Source: Dissophora ornata
Lineage: Eukaryota; Mortierellomycota; Mortierellomycetes; Mortierellales; Mortierellaceae
DNA length: 39,568 nt
NCBI GenBank assembly: GCA_025201705.1
Contig: MU616817.1
Location: 1 to 39,568, forward strand
Direction of reading: 5' to 3'
In this document: one piece after another, positions 1 to 11,964 of the stretch
How the letters are laid out: the number at the start of each line of letters is the position of its first letter
Position numbering within the stretch: the stretch's first letter is position 1
The notes under the pieces: generated by a model
Database searches by the model: none
The model's input: only the letters and a program-made list of their open reading frames with translations
What the model was told of the DNA's origin: nothing
Program-made: the position numbers and the translations under genes

Positions 1-748
1 AGAGAGCTCTAACCAAGGTAAGAAGGGGGCGTCTGCGAGTACACAATTAGCGCCAACCTGTGCTAGCCATGAGACTTCGTACTGAATAATCTCCTCGCGT
101 CTTGCCAAAAAGCTCTTTACGCCCTCGATCGTCTTTTGCCTATCCACCGAATACGCCTAAATGACAGCATTTTTTTTTTTTTAGCAGTTAGCGCTTTTAA
201 GTGGATCCAATGTTTTGAATCCAAAAATAAAAACATAAAAAAACTCACTAATGGCTGCACGACACCCGCATCAACCTTGGCGTTTCGATAGATAGCCCCC
301 AATGCAATGACGTCCTGAAAGATAAACTGGGGCGCATCCGAGACGATATAGATGGTGTGCCGAGACGCCGCGCCCTGAATCGTTGTCGTAGCTATCGGCC
401 CAGTAACAGATCCCACTCCTGTCAGCGTTCCTGGTCTCGCTACCGCTCCAGGTGACACGACCCCAGGACCGGCGCCTTCTGGCTCTGTCAATTGGCCATT
501 CGGCACCGCTGTCGATAGCGGCGAGGTGGACGATTGCAGAAGCTCAGTAATGATCTGGTTAACACGGGTTGCATGGCCGAATCCTATGCAGAATACGGAA
601 TATTTGTCATTAAATACGTCAGGAGAAAATTCAAAATTGGGGAGAGAACAGAGGTGCATTGTGCAGTTAAAGTTCGGCGAAGACAACATATCGCACACAT
701 ACCGTGTCCGGAGACATAGTAGCAGAAAGTGTATCCTTTGACTGTCAT
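1..748 (-). CDS. GT-B-like protein resembling arabinokinase N-terminal domain (5' part, runs off window)
   Basis: Exons at 703-748, 249-583 and 1-156 (continues beyond base 1); introns of 119 bp (584-702, GTATGT...ATAG) and 92 bp (157-248, GTGAGT...TTAG). Joined, the start reads MTVKGYTFCYYVSGHG then FGHATRVNQIITELL, giving the motif GHGFGHATR at residues 14-22, followed by a Ser/Pro/Gly-rich insert and HTIYIVSDAPQFIFQ and AKVDAGVVQPLAYSVDRQKT. This order (GHGFGHATR, S/T-x-A-P-x-F-x-F, D-x-G-V-x-Q, then a Glu-Trp-Leu helix and an ADAPFLP segment) is that of the glycosyltransferase-like half of plant/bacterial L-arabinokinase-type proteins, which have a GHMP kinase half behind it. Whether a kinase domain follows cannot be seen here. 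The ATG at 748 is the only one that restores the motif. Substrate unknown; cytosolic by lack of signal peptide. Confidence 0.8.
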
Positions 749-1090
749 TATATCCCGGCGTGATGGCGGTACAAGGGTATGAAGCAGTAGGGAATAGGCA
801 ATGACTAGTGCTGGTCTACTTTATATGAGGGCCTCTATAACGGTTGTCCTCTTTGTAGAGTGTATTATAATGCCCGCAGTGGAATACTGTCAGTGCATGA
901 GATAAGAGAGTACGGGGGTAGGCCAAGGCCGGAGTAATAAGGGAATGGTGTGTATGAGCGTGGTAGTTGATGCAAAAAATGCGAATGTTGTTGGTGATCA
1001 ATGAAGGTGTGAAACTCTTTATTGGGCTGAACGCTAATTGTAGCACACTCCGAACTCTGCTCCCCTGGCAGTTTGTGTCAGCACCACGTC

Positions 1091-1196
1091 ATTGGCCACG
1101 GACCCAACAAGGGCTCCAAATAAAAAGATGGCAATGGCCAATCAACCATGGCGGGAAAGGGCTTTCAACCACGTGTTACTCAGATACCCGGCCAAT
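1091..1196. promoter_or_regulatory. CCAAT / CACGTG motif cluster
   Basis: Within about 100 bp there are an ATTGG (1091-1095, inverted CCAAT), CCAAT at 1138-1142, CCAAT at 1192-1196 and an E-box CACGTG at 1170-1175; a second CACGTG lies at 1391-1396. CCAAT is the site of the fungal HAP/NF-Y complex and CACGTG of bHLH factors. The cluster is 350-450 bp upstream of the minus gene starting at 748. Function is inferred from motif match only. Confidence 0.35.
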
Positions 1197-1472
1197 CCGA
1201 TGGAGCTGCAGTGTCCTCAAAATACCAGAGGGGACAGCCTGGCAACCCGTTAAAACATTTCGTAGTGGATCCACAGAGTATCAAATTGCACGGGAATAAA
1301 GGTCAGATCGCGCGCAGAATGAGATGAAAGATGCCTACTGCATTTCACATGAAATGCCAGGATCTTTTTGGGCGTGGGCTTTTTTGAGTGCACGTGATCG
1401 GATTTTCGGAAGCAACATGCATCAATAATAATAATAAAAAATAATATCGTGTTGCTAATGATTGCTTTTCTT

Positions 1473-1574
1473 CTAAGAGTTCTCTTTCGCTAATGCTTTC
1501 CGTCTCTCCTCCATTTTCTTGGCACCTTCGTTGGAGTGCCTGTTGTCTTCAAGGGCGAACGTAAGATCCAGGAT
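1473..1574 (-). other. Possible terminal coding exon (unassigned)
   Basis: On the minus strand an acceptor-like CTCCAG is followed by 33 open codons ending in TAG at 1473-1475; the reading (ILDLTFALEDNRHSNEG then AKKMEERRKALAKENS) looks like a charged helical C-terminus and is followed by AT-rich 3'-UTR-like sequence. No upstream exon with an ATG could be connected to it: the only space upstream is 150 bp before the stop of the neighbouring gene at 1725. The plus strand across the same bases is also open (TFVGVPVVFKGERKIQDLEV), ending in TAA, so neither reading is secure. Confidence 0.2.
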
Positions 1575-1724
1575 CTGGAGGTGTATTATTTTGGAGAGAT
1601 TTCAGGCATCGTCATCTAAAGACCCCATGGTTTTCAGGAGAACATCCCCAGACTTACTACGCGGTGTTTTTTTTCATAATGATACACAGAAGAAATATAT
1701 TATAGCACAGCGATCAAAAATTAT

Positions 1725-3881
1725 CTAAAGAACCATCCCTCCGGCATCCATGCCACAGATCTCCAGCGACTTTTCCAGATCTACTTCCAGCTGGACTTTG
1801 ATCTGGTGTAGCATCCCCTGCGGTAACGTCTGTGAAGGCGGGCAGGCAATATCCAGCGTCATCGTGTGTGCGAACGGGTATCGTGCCGCGTGTTGGCATG
1901 TTGTCTACAGCGAAAATGAGGAAGGAAACGTAAGTAATTCAGTCGCGCCTCAACAGATCCGTTGGACAACGCTGAGCAGATCAAAGAAAATGTTACCCAA
2001 TGAATACCGTGTTGATTCGACGCCAACACAGTAATCTGCCCCTCCAAGCTTGTCAAAGCCCTTGAGGAGGTGACTGTTAGACGCCTCAATGCCGTTGGTT
2101 TCACAAACCGCAGACCAAACGAGTCACCAGCTTGAGGAACCTTGAAACTGTTCCAGCATGTCAGCGGATCATTGTCGACTGCATGGACATATGCAAATGT
2201 CCTCCAGAACTCTGTTGTTGGATAGTCCAGCTCCATGAACTTTGCATTTTGTTCGTCGATTGTTTGCAGATCGCCCTTGAAAACAACTTCCTTCGGATCA
2301 GGGAATGGGTCGAGACTGGTCATGAATAGACACCTGTCGTTGAAGCACGGTGACCTATTTCAAAGAAGATACATCAGTAAACTATTGCGTAATCGTCTTA
2401 TTTGGCAAAATATTGTGCAGCAATGTTTAATCCCGTTACCTGGTATGCCGGTCCTTAACATACGGCTCCTCTTCCCTGCGCGGGAAAGGGTCCTTGCCCG
2501 TCACTTCAAAGTTCGCCAATAATGCCGAGTACAACCGATCTGCGGCATCCAACTAATTTTCACATAGACCAGTGGATTGTTAGGTAAGCATCATGTCCAG
2601 TCATGATATCAATCCCCGCTGATACCGTATTCAAACACAACTGTCAACAGATCATACCATATTCCGAAAGACGATACTCCAATGGTCATTGACTCCTTCG
2701 GTACTCCATCCGTTCTTTTGGTCCAGCGGTGTCAGGTAGTTAACGAGTTGGTAAGGGTACTGGTTCGTCCAGAGAGAGAAGTACATGTCAATGACCTTGA
2801 ACCGATCCTTCGCCAGTGTAGTGTTACCGCGCTGCTCCAACAGTCGCTGAGCCTTCTCCCGAGGCAGATATGATCCTGTGCCCATCCATGAAAACCCGGC
2901 ATGCATGTTGAAATCTAAGAGGCAGACAGAGATGCACGTGGGGTCGTTAAGTCAGGGGGAGGTCAAGATTGGAAAAGCAAGGACGCAAGGCATGGACTAA
3001 TGGCCTTAGTGTGCGCGACCAATTGCCCGCCAAGGATCGCACCAATCAAACGACTAGCACCAAGTCCTTTTGGAAGCAAAAAAAAGAGTTCGCAAAAACA
3101 ACACCGACGACGAAAACACACCTTCGTTGGTGAAGGTCCAGCGGCGGTGCTCCATCTGGATCAGAGGCAGGGTGTTGGTATGGATCAGGTTGGGGCTTGT
3201 CAAGAAGTTGGTGTAGAGTGCATCCATGTGTGTGTTCAGCCAGTCGTCGTCTTGGAAGTAGCAGTGCCTATACTTTGCCAGTGAACAGGACATATACTTT
3301 GCAAAATCATGCAAGTTCTCTGCAGCGTTGTACACCTGCAACTCCGGCAGGGGTCCGAAGCTCGAGTCCATCTCAAAGTCCCGTCTTGAAAGCTTGATCT
3401 CCTTGTTGTTGTTCCAGACGATGATTTGCTTGATGTACGGGTAACGGACCAAGTAGCTGACAATCAGCTTGAGTCCCTGGATCCGCTTCCAGCCAAGCAA
3501 GATTGCAGTTGCAGGAAGGAGATGCTCGTTCTCTAGCAGTTGCAGTCCTTCATCAGTAAAGTCCTCGAATGAGTATGCAGATTTGCGGGTCTCCATAATC
3601 TGCTGCACAATCAGCTCCCGTTCAATCTCATCGCTGGTTTCTTTGTGGGTCGATGGCTCCGTAATGATATTGTCCTCTGGTGGTGTAAAGAGCTTGCCAA
3701 CAACGAGTAAGGAGACGACGCATAGTCCAATGAAGACAAAGAACTTTGCGGGATTCAGGCGCTTGGCGCTTGCAGAGGAGATGGAGGAGGAGGATGGATT
3801 TGAGGATAGGCCAGGACGCCGTGAGGGAGATGCACTGCCGAAATGGAACGGGAGGCCGTTGCCATTTCCGTTTCTGTTCAT
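1725..3881 (-). CDS. Type II membrane glycosyltransferase-like protein (about 555 aa)
   Basis: Five exons: 3122-3881, 2658-2914, 2440-2552, 1997-2354, 1725-1904; introns 207, 105, 85 and 92 bp, all GT-AG, phases consistent, total 1668 bp. The ATG at 3881 follows an in-frame upstream extension that is low-complexity UTR. Residues 1-45 are a short Ser/Gly/Asn-rich cytosolic tail, about 47-64 a membrane anchor (FFVFIGLCVVSLLVVGKLF), then a lumenal domain with TAILLGWKRIQGLKLIVSYL, IIVWNNNKEI and, at 209-215, FQDDDWL, a DXD-like nucleotide-sugar/metal site. After splicing follow NEDFNMHAGFSWMGTGSYLP and SLWTNQYPYQLVNYL. The GWKR...VWNNN...DDDW order resembles exostosin/GT64-type folds. Expected in Golgi or ER. 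The donor, acceptor and specificity cannot be told. The C-terminus (EICGMDAGGMVL) is reached only if intron 4 uses the GTAACA donor at 1996. Confidence 0.8.
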
Positions 3882-4226
3882 GATGGGCTCGAGATAGAGT
3901 ATAGGGCAGTGGTGGCGGGAGAGTGATTCAGGCAAGATGGATAGTATGGAATGTGGCGAGATGATGTCGGATGGATGGATGCCAGCCGACTGGGTACAGG
4001 AGGGTAAAAGAAAAGGAGATGGGAGGGCGAAGAAGGCAATGGGGTGGGGTGGTGCAGGTCTATGGATGTATGGATGAATGGATGTATGGATGTGAATGCT
4101 GGATGCTTGATGCAACTTATGCTGACAGCCAAACACATGCAGGGTTGCTTTTCTCCTCTCTAGTCAGATGGCCCCCACAGACCAAACGGCGATATTTTGA
4201 TTTCTTTCTACTGTGCGACACTATTC
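3882..4226. other. Intergenic: 5' region of the glycosyltransferase gene
   Basis: Holds the promoter/5' leader of the minus gene starting at 3881 and the 3' flank of the kelch gene ending at 4227. The only structure seen is a GGATG-type microsatellite. The open frame upstream of 3881 is His/Pro/Ser low complexity created by this repeat and is not counted as coding. Confidence 0.5.
4061..4109. repeat. Imperfect TGGATG(T/A)A microsatellite
   Basis: TATGGATG, TATGGATG, AATGGATG, TATGGATG and degenerate copies run from 4061 to 4109; a shorter GGAT array (three units) is at 3969-3980. It lies in the presumed 5' leader/promoter of the glycosyltransferase gene, 180-230 bp upstream of its ATG. Confidence 0.75.
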
Positions 4227-6380
4227 TTAAATATCGAGGTACTCAAGCGACTCCTGTGAGTCGCGTCTGCTGTCCTCAAGCTCCGGCTCCTCCAACAGCC
4301 CTCTTCTGTTGTCCTCGCCTGCTCCGCGCGCAACGCTCCTTTGCCTCGACGGCATCGGCCGTGTCACAGATCGACTCGAGACCATCGAGTTGGATCGTGA
4401 TGCTTGGCTTCCCTCGCCTGCCTCGCTGGCACTGATGGGGATCAGATCCACGGTCGTGGGCTCCAATGATGGGTACAGACCCGCCACCTGCGCATTTTCC
4501 TGGCCTATGCGCCGATCGTGGTACGGGCCTGATGTCTGTGGCTGTGCGATTGGCTGGGGCAGAGGGCTTGCAGCGAACCCGCTAATCTGCGGGGGCAAAG
4601 GTCCCACATTGAATCCGTTATTCGGCTGGATGAGCGGGTATTGAGGACCAGATTCAGGCTCTGCTTCAAAGGGAGACTGGATGATATGCGGCTGTGACAT
4701 GCCGGAAGCTTGCGACATCTGTGATTGTGCCCTCGGAACTATTAGAGTAGAGGGCCGCGACGGGATCGGCGGTGGTTGCTGATAATATGGCGCCACATGT
4801 CCTGGCGCTGAGGGACCGACAGGGTGTACAGTGGGCGGGTGCATCGCGTGGACTGCCGTTTGTGGATATGTAGCATCTGATCCAGGGGATGCCGGGATGG
4901 TTGTATAGCCACCCATCTCGATCGGACCGCGAGTCCCGTCGTTGGCAGCCCCTCCGCCCTTTTGTGCCGAAAACATGTCTCTGGAAGCATTCCCCTTTGG
5001 TGCAAAGCGCTTGTTCCGTCTTCGTGATACGACGAAAATTCCCGCCACGAGCGCGACAATAGCAAACCCACCAACCACACCGCCTACGGTCGCTCCAACG
5101 TTGGAATGTCCAGGGGTACCTTTACTTACCGACGGCTCAGGAGCAGTGGAGCTTATTGATGTTGATGTAGTGGGTGCAAGTCCAGAAGCCGCAAAGTTTA
5201 AAACCCAATTATTACTTAATGTATCGTACAACATCGGCTCGGCGTCTACGACGACGCTGTCGTTAGAAACGCCTGGGCATTGTAAAATAGAATCCCTCCT
5301 CCGACGGTTAGACAAACGGCTGCAATGCCCATGATGAAGAACTACCCGCGTCAATTCTTACCTCCCCAGACTATCAACGTGCTTCCGGCCACGGCGCAAG
5401 CCATTTTTGCTCTGCCCGAATTTGAGGCTGTCCCAGTCGTCCAGCCGTTTGTCGCGACATCATAAATATACAGGTCGTTAAACACTGCGTTGCTATTGGC
5501 GCCGCCAAACAGATAAAACTTGGAGCCGCTGCTGTCTACGATGTGAACGCGATATTTCGGTTAGCAACAGTTACAGGTGTCGTCAAAAGCTGCAAAATCG
5601 TTGGGAAGCGAGTCAACTCCTACTTTGAACAAAGCAGTGAGAGGTTCGCGGCGTGACAATACTGGTTGTGTTAACAGCTTGCCAAGAATTAACCCCCAGC
5701 GTGAACTTTTGCAGCTCGACAGTGTTTGTATTTGAATTAATGTACGTGCTCAGGATGGCCTTTTCTGATAAGGACCAGGAAGCTGCTTGTCCGGAAGTGA
5801 TCTTGGGGGGCTGTCCGGAAGTTAACGCCAGTTGCGAGTCCACAACCACGCCATCGCCCAAGAAAAAGACGGATCCTGATATGGGATCTGTTACAATCGG
5901 CCCAAGCGACGGCAGTGTTTTCGACAGATTGACATCGGTCAGTGACTGGTTCTTGTAGACACAAAGAACGCCAGTCGCGCTATCCTCCTGGCCCGTAGCC
6001 AGGAAGTTCCCCTGGAAGTCCACCGTCCCTGAACCACCAGAGAATTGACTTGATGGAAGGTTTGTCCAGGCAGGGCTCCCCGCAGGCCAGTTCGATGTGA
6101 GATCCAGGGAAAAGAACTGCACCGATATTTGCTTATTGGTATCTATTCCGCCTTGAATGTACAGTCTGCTGCCGTCGCTAGCATAGGCCATGTTGGAAGT
6201 AGACACGGGTGTTAATAGAGTCGGAGCCGGCGCCTGACTAGAAGGTGACGGGGATGCGCTCGCGGCTGGAGTAACGGTAGGTGATATGAAGGTTGTGGGT
6301 TTCGCGGCAGCCCACTGCGCTGGAAGTGCGGCAAGGGCCAGCCCAAAGAGAGGCCAGAGACTTCTGCGACTGTGCCGCAT
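4227..6380 (-). CDS. Kelch-repeat type I membrane protein with Pro/Gln-rich cytosolic tail (658 aa)
   Basis: Three exons 5624-6380, 5362-5535, 4227-5272; introns 88 bp (5536-5623) and 89 bp (5273-5361), each with a CTAAC branch point; phases 1 and 1; 1977 bp in all. Residues 1-26 are a signal peptide (LWPLFGLALAALPAQWAAA). Then a Ser/Pro/Thr linker and a beta-propeller: SNMAYASDGSRLYIQGG near the start and, across the first splice, SSGSKFYLFGGANSNAVFND, LYIYDVATNGWTTG and GSTLIVWGG, classical kelch signatures (double Gly followed by Tyr and Trp). A Thr/Ser-rich stalk precedes a Gly/Val membrane segment at about 369-392 and a stop-transfer SRRRNKR. The tail (about 265 aa) is rich in Pro, Gln and Ser. 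Such kelch surface proteins are common in Mortierella-type genomes; ligand and partners are unknown. The tail could bind SH3/WW domains (inference). Confidence 0.85.
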
Positions 6381-7397
6381 GGTAGTAGTTTTCTACGAGA
6401 ACGTGGGTTCAGGGAACTCCAGCAGACACAAAGTAGTAGACCAACAAAATAGAATAAGGGATACAGCGGGGCACAATATCAAGGAGAGAAGAGGGAGGAA
6501 GGGAGAAAGGAGGAAGGAGGAAGGACGGGTGCAGCAGAGAAAAAGGGCGGACAAGCGATGCAACCATGAATGATCGAGTTACATCGCCATTGGCGTGCCA
6601 TTGAGGTCCAATCTCGCCCCCGCCCTCTCCTTGCCTCCACCATGCGTCTAATTTGGGCGTGCCATGTCACACAACCCAAACAGACTAACATTTGCAGCAG
6701 CATGCGGTCCACTGACGTCTACTCTCCGCTCTTTTTCTTTTTTGAGCCCAATGCGCACATGCACCGCCACAGGACGCAGGGGGACGCCGCCTGCTACCTT
6801 TGTTGCCTTCGACTAACACTGCCATTTTATTTCCGAGAAGCCGGATGTATGCCACGGGGCGGTATATAAAGTGAGGGAAAAGGCAGGCGATAGCCATGCT
6901 GTGTTGTCTCGTACGGGATCACAGCAATGAGAGCATATCATGTCCTCGCAGGCAGTAAGCTCCTGTGGTGCGAATGGCTATCCACATCTTGACGCGCCTG
7001 AGTAATTTTGTTGGGTGCAAACCTGCGGAAAATACGGGGCCTGTTTACTACCCGAGCACATCTCGTGCATGTCATCCTCATCCTATTGTCTGGCCACGTT
7101 AATAGGGAGACGGCCTGGCCCAATGTGGCTGGTTGAATATCCCTGCTTGCGATCTGCTCCAACAAGGACAATGGGCACGAAAATTCGCTGATTGGCCAAT
7201 ACGCTGTAGACTGGTGTATCCTAGCTTTTTGATTCAAGATACCGAAATGCAAAGCCGTAGCTCTGTGTCGCTCCTGTTTATTCATAATTATCGATCGTCG
7301 TCTACCACGGTCCATCTCGTTTCGATACACAGAGCTTGTTTATTGCGCTTTCATTTGCGCCACCATTCAAGCCGGAAGCTTCTTTGACTCGGAAGAA

Positions 7398-7405
7398 TAT
7401 AAAAG
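7398..7405 (+). promoter_or_regulatory. TATA box (TATAAAAG)
   Basis: A perfect TATA box followed by a CT-rich stretch, an arrangement seen at strongly expressed fungal genes. It lies 950 bp upstream of the LPD1 ATG and does not suit that gene directly; it may drive a short transcript including the ORF at 7665-7859, or an LPD1 leader that is spliced. Confidence 0.5.
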
Positions 7406-7664
7406 CGAGCCTCTTTCTCCTCTTCTCTTCTCTCTTCTCTTTTCTTCCTCTCCATTCGCCACCATTGGACGCCCCAGGCAAGTCCAAAATGTACTTCTCT
7501 TCTCTCTCTCCACAGGCGGTACACTCTCTTGACGTTTCTTTTCCTCTCTCTCGTTTTCTCCTCACTTCTTGGACCACGTCCAGTGTTTGCTTGGCTTTTC
7601 TGTCTTTCCTTGCTTCCACGAGGTTCTTAACCGTTGTTGTCGTTTTGGAGCTATCCACAAGAGG

Positions 7665-7859
7665 ATGGCGAGAAATGGAGTGAGAGCGATAGTTCAAGGA
7701 TTAGCCAAGTTCTCTTCTTTTGAATACCGTAGCGCGTACCTGGGGCTCGCCCCGCGCGTTGAGGCGATACGTGGTCGCGAATCCGGTCCTATGGCTCTGA
7801 CGGCCTATAAGTCTATTGTTGATGCTTTTAATGCTACAACGAAGACATCGATTGAGTAG
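7665..7859 (+). CDS. Possible small protein (64 aa), unrecognised
   Basis: ATG at 7665 opens 64 codons to TAG at 7857 (MARNGVRAIVQGLAKFSSF ... YKSIVDAFNATTKTSIE). The N-terminus is basic and amphipathic, which would fit a mitochondrial presequence, and a TATA box lies 260 bp upstream (7398). Codon use is mixed, with rare ATA and TTA codons, and no family is recognised, so it may be a chance ORF inside a leader or a non-coding transcript. Confidence 0.25.
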   Translation: MARNGVRAIVQGLAKFSSFEYRSAYLGLAPRVEAIRGRESGPMALTAYKSIVDAFNATTKTSIE

Positions 7860-7933
7860 AAGTCTAACCGTTGGATTTGCAATGCAGTAGGACCGTAAAC
7901 TTCGTGTGTCTGGAAGGGTGGACGTGAGAGTTT

Positions 7934-7949
7934 CGTCACTTCGGTGACG
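7934..7949. promoter_or_regulatory. 6-bp inverted repeat with TTCG loop (CGTCAC/GTGACG)
   Basis: CGTCAC, TTCG, GTGACG. In DNA it is a pair of inverted CRE/ATF half-sites (CGTCA and TGACG) spaced six bases apart; in RNA it would be a stable UUCG-capped hairpin. It lies 400 bp upstream of LPD1. Role unproven. Confidence 0.3.
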
Positions 7950-8348
7950 TAATTTTCGCGCCCATTGTCCTCGTTTCATTCCGACTTTCACGACTCACGC
8001 GCGCCGCGGGCAAAGGGTGTGGGCGATTCCGGGGAACAGAACGAGGGTCAGGTTCTCTGAAGATGGACGTGGAGCAGGATGGCAAGCAGGGCAAAAAACG
8101 GGGGGTTGTAGCGGGAGAGGACGGAGATTTGGGACTCTCTTGCCCCCACGACCCCAGCCATCGATGCGCAAGGGAGGATATTCTCACTCAGTTCACTCGG
8201 TGCGACGAGAGCCGTGTCGTATCGCAGTCCTGTCTCCGCGTATCGGATAGGCAGCGTGTTTGTATTTATTCCCTCCAGATACCGATACAGTGCTCCTCTT
8301 TTCCTCTCGTTCTCCATTCTCCCCCATCCCATCCCTCCCCGATCCAAC

Positions 8349-10743
<2,395 letters not shown>

Positions 10744-11964
10744 GAAAGTAATCCACTCCGCACTACTCCGCTTACTTATATACTCATCCTCGATTCCTTT
10801 CCCTATTACCAGCACCAACTGGCCTGTCATTACGTTGCACAATATCACCGCATAGAAAAAAAAAAAAAATGTGTTCCAGTGATGTATGATATTTACTTGC
10901 AGACACCGCTAATCCCGGATGACAGTGGCGAACTGGAGGATATGAGGCAAAAAGAACTCTTGATCGATCGATCCCTTACGTAGTGGATCAACCAGCTAAA
11001 GCAATATGTCCTCTCGCGTATGGAACGTGCCCATGGCAAAAGAAGAGGAAGAGAGAGAGAGATGCGTAGTGCAACAAACAATTTAGTGGTGCACTAATTT
11101 AAGGTTCAAGCCCGATCGCGACGCGCATAAAAAGAAACATCTTCGCCCCCCGCCACCCGATTTCTAGAGGAAGTCAGAATACGAGACATTTCCATCGCAG
11201 ATCAAGTGCTATACATATGTCATGAACTCATTAAATGGACATTTTGCCGGGTCGAGCCAGACAAAGAAAAAAAATGTTTGAGTTCACCCGTCGATAACGC
11301 GCCATCTATCATATGTTGAGGTATCGTTGACAAGAAACGCAGAGGGTTCATCCTCAGGTATGGGGAAGAAATGACGATATTCAAGATCAATTTAGTGGCG
11401 CCAGGTATAAATATGGATTGAATGAATTGTAACGCCTTCCTCTTCGCTATCCCTACCCACCCTCCGTCCCTCCTCACTTGACACGCACTGCAACCTAGTC
11501 CAGCCTTTCGGCTACTTTAATAATCTTGAACGTACGTTAGGTAACATTGTCGACATTGAAAAGTAGGCGCGATGATTGTAGGCGTATGTCATTTTTATGT
11601 GTCTCGCATAGAATCTCAAAACACACCCAACAGGGTTGTCTCTAGGTTATCTAACCGAATATTCTCTGCATGATTCGCTACGCACGCGAAAACACACGAC
11701 CACGGATGATGTCAATCAATGTTAAAGGGGACAATGAGTTTCTATATAATATCTAACTTATTGTTATTTTTTCATTAGACACTACTTCTCGCACTCTCAC
11801 AGACAACAAGCAGCATCTTCGCCCTTCTGAACGCAACATTATTGTCACTTGTCCCCGTCTCTCTGTCTTTTCTTTCGTTTAATTTGCACAACCACCAAAA
11901 GCTCATTCCCAACCCCATTAGCACAAATCGCAGCCGTAATCCTTCCTAATTTTTCCAGAGAAAA
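10744..11964. other. Intergenic: LPD1 3' flank and HAM1-like promoter
   Basis: An A-rich run (about 10855-10869) lies just after the LPD1 3' end. A TATATAAT at 11743-11750 and a pyrimidine/CAA-rich leader precede the ATG at 11965. Minus ORFs of 60-85 codons here (10893-11081, 11220-11477) show no domain and are not called. Confidence 0.5.
11743..11750 (+). promoter_or_regulatory. TATA-like element of HAM1-like gene
   Basis: TATATAAT about 220 bp upstream of the ATG at 11965, followed by a leader rich in C, A and T with several CAA/ACA repeats. Placement allows a leader of roughly 190 nt. Confidence 0.4.

Larger units (their letters stand above)
749..1724. other. Intergenic region / promoter of the leftmost gene
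   Basis: No gene of convincing length. It must hold the promoter of the minus-strand gene starting at 748 and the 3' flank of the glycosyltransferase gene ending at 1725. It contains CCAAT and CACGTG motifs (1091-1196 and 1391-1396), an AT-rich ATA/AAT run at about 1424-1447, and a short stretch open on both strands at about 1473-1595. The 110-codon plus ORF at 967-1299 has no recognisable domain and I do not call it. Confidence 0.5.
6381..8348. other. Divergent intergenic region between kelch gene and LPD1
   Basis: About 2 kb between two divergently transcribed genes. Visible: purine-rich tract 6480-6550, TATATAAA at 6863-6870, an inverted CCAAT pair (ATTGGCCAAT) at about 7192, TATAAAAG at 7398-7405 followed by a long CT-rich tract (7410-7580), a 64-codon ORF at 7665-7859, and a TTCG hairpin at 7934-7949. 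The CT-rich tract and a second one at 8285-8345 are typical of fungal core promoters/5' leaders; the latter leads directly to the LPD1 ATG. Long minus ORFs here (6938-7330, 7302-7697) are compositional shadows. Confidence 0.5.

Noticed and set aside
1997..2009. Earlier donor (GTATTC at 2008) for intron 4 of the glycosyltransferase gene
   Set aside because: It shifts the last exon into a frame with a poorer, unconvincing reading; the GTAACA donor at 1996 keeps the frame that ends EICGMDAGGMVL.
7302..7697. 131-codon minus ORF rich in Lys/Glu/Arg
   Set aside because: Generated by the CT-rich leader tract downstream of the TATA box on the opposite strand.
11095..11120. tRNA B-box-like GGTTCAAGCCC
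   Set aside because: No matching A box at the right distance, no acceptor-stem pairing and no T-run terminator nearby.
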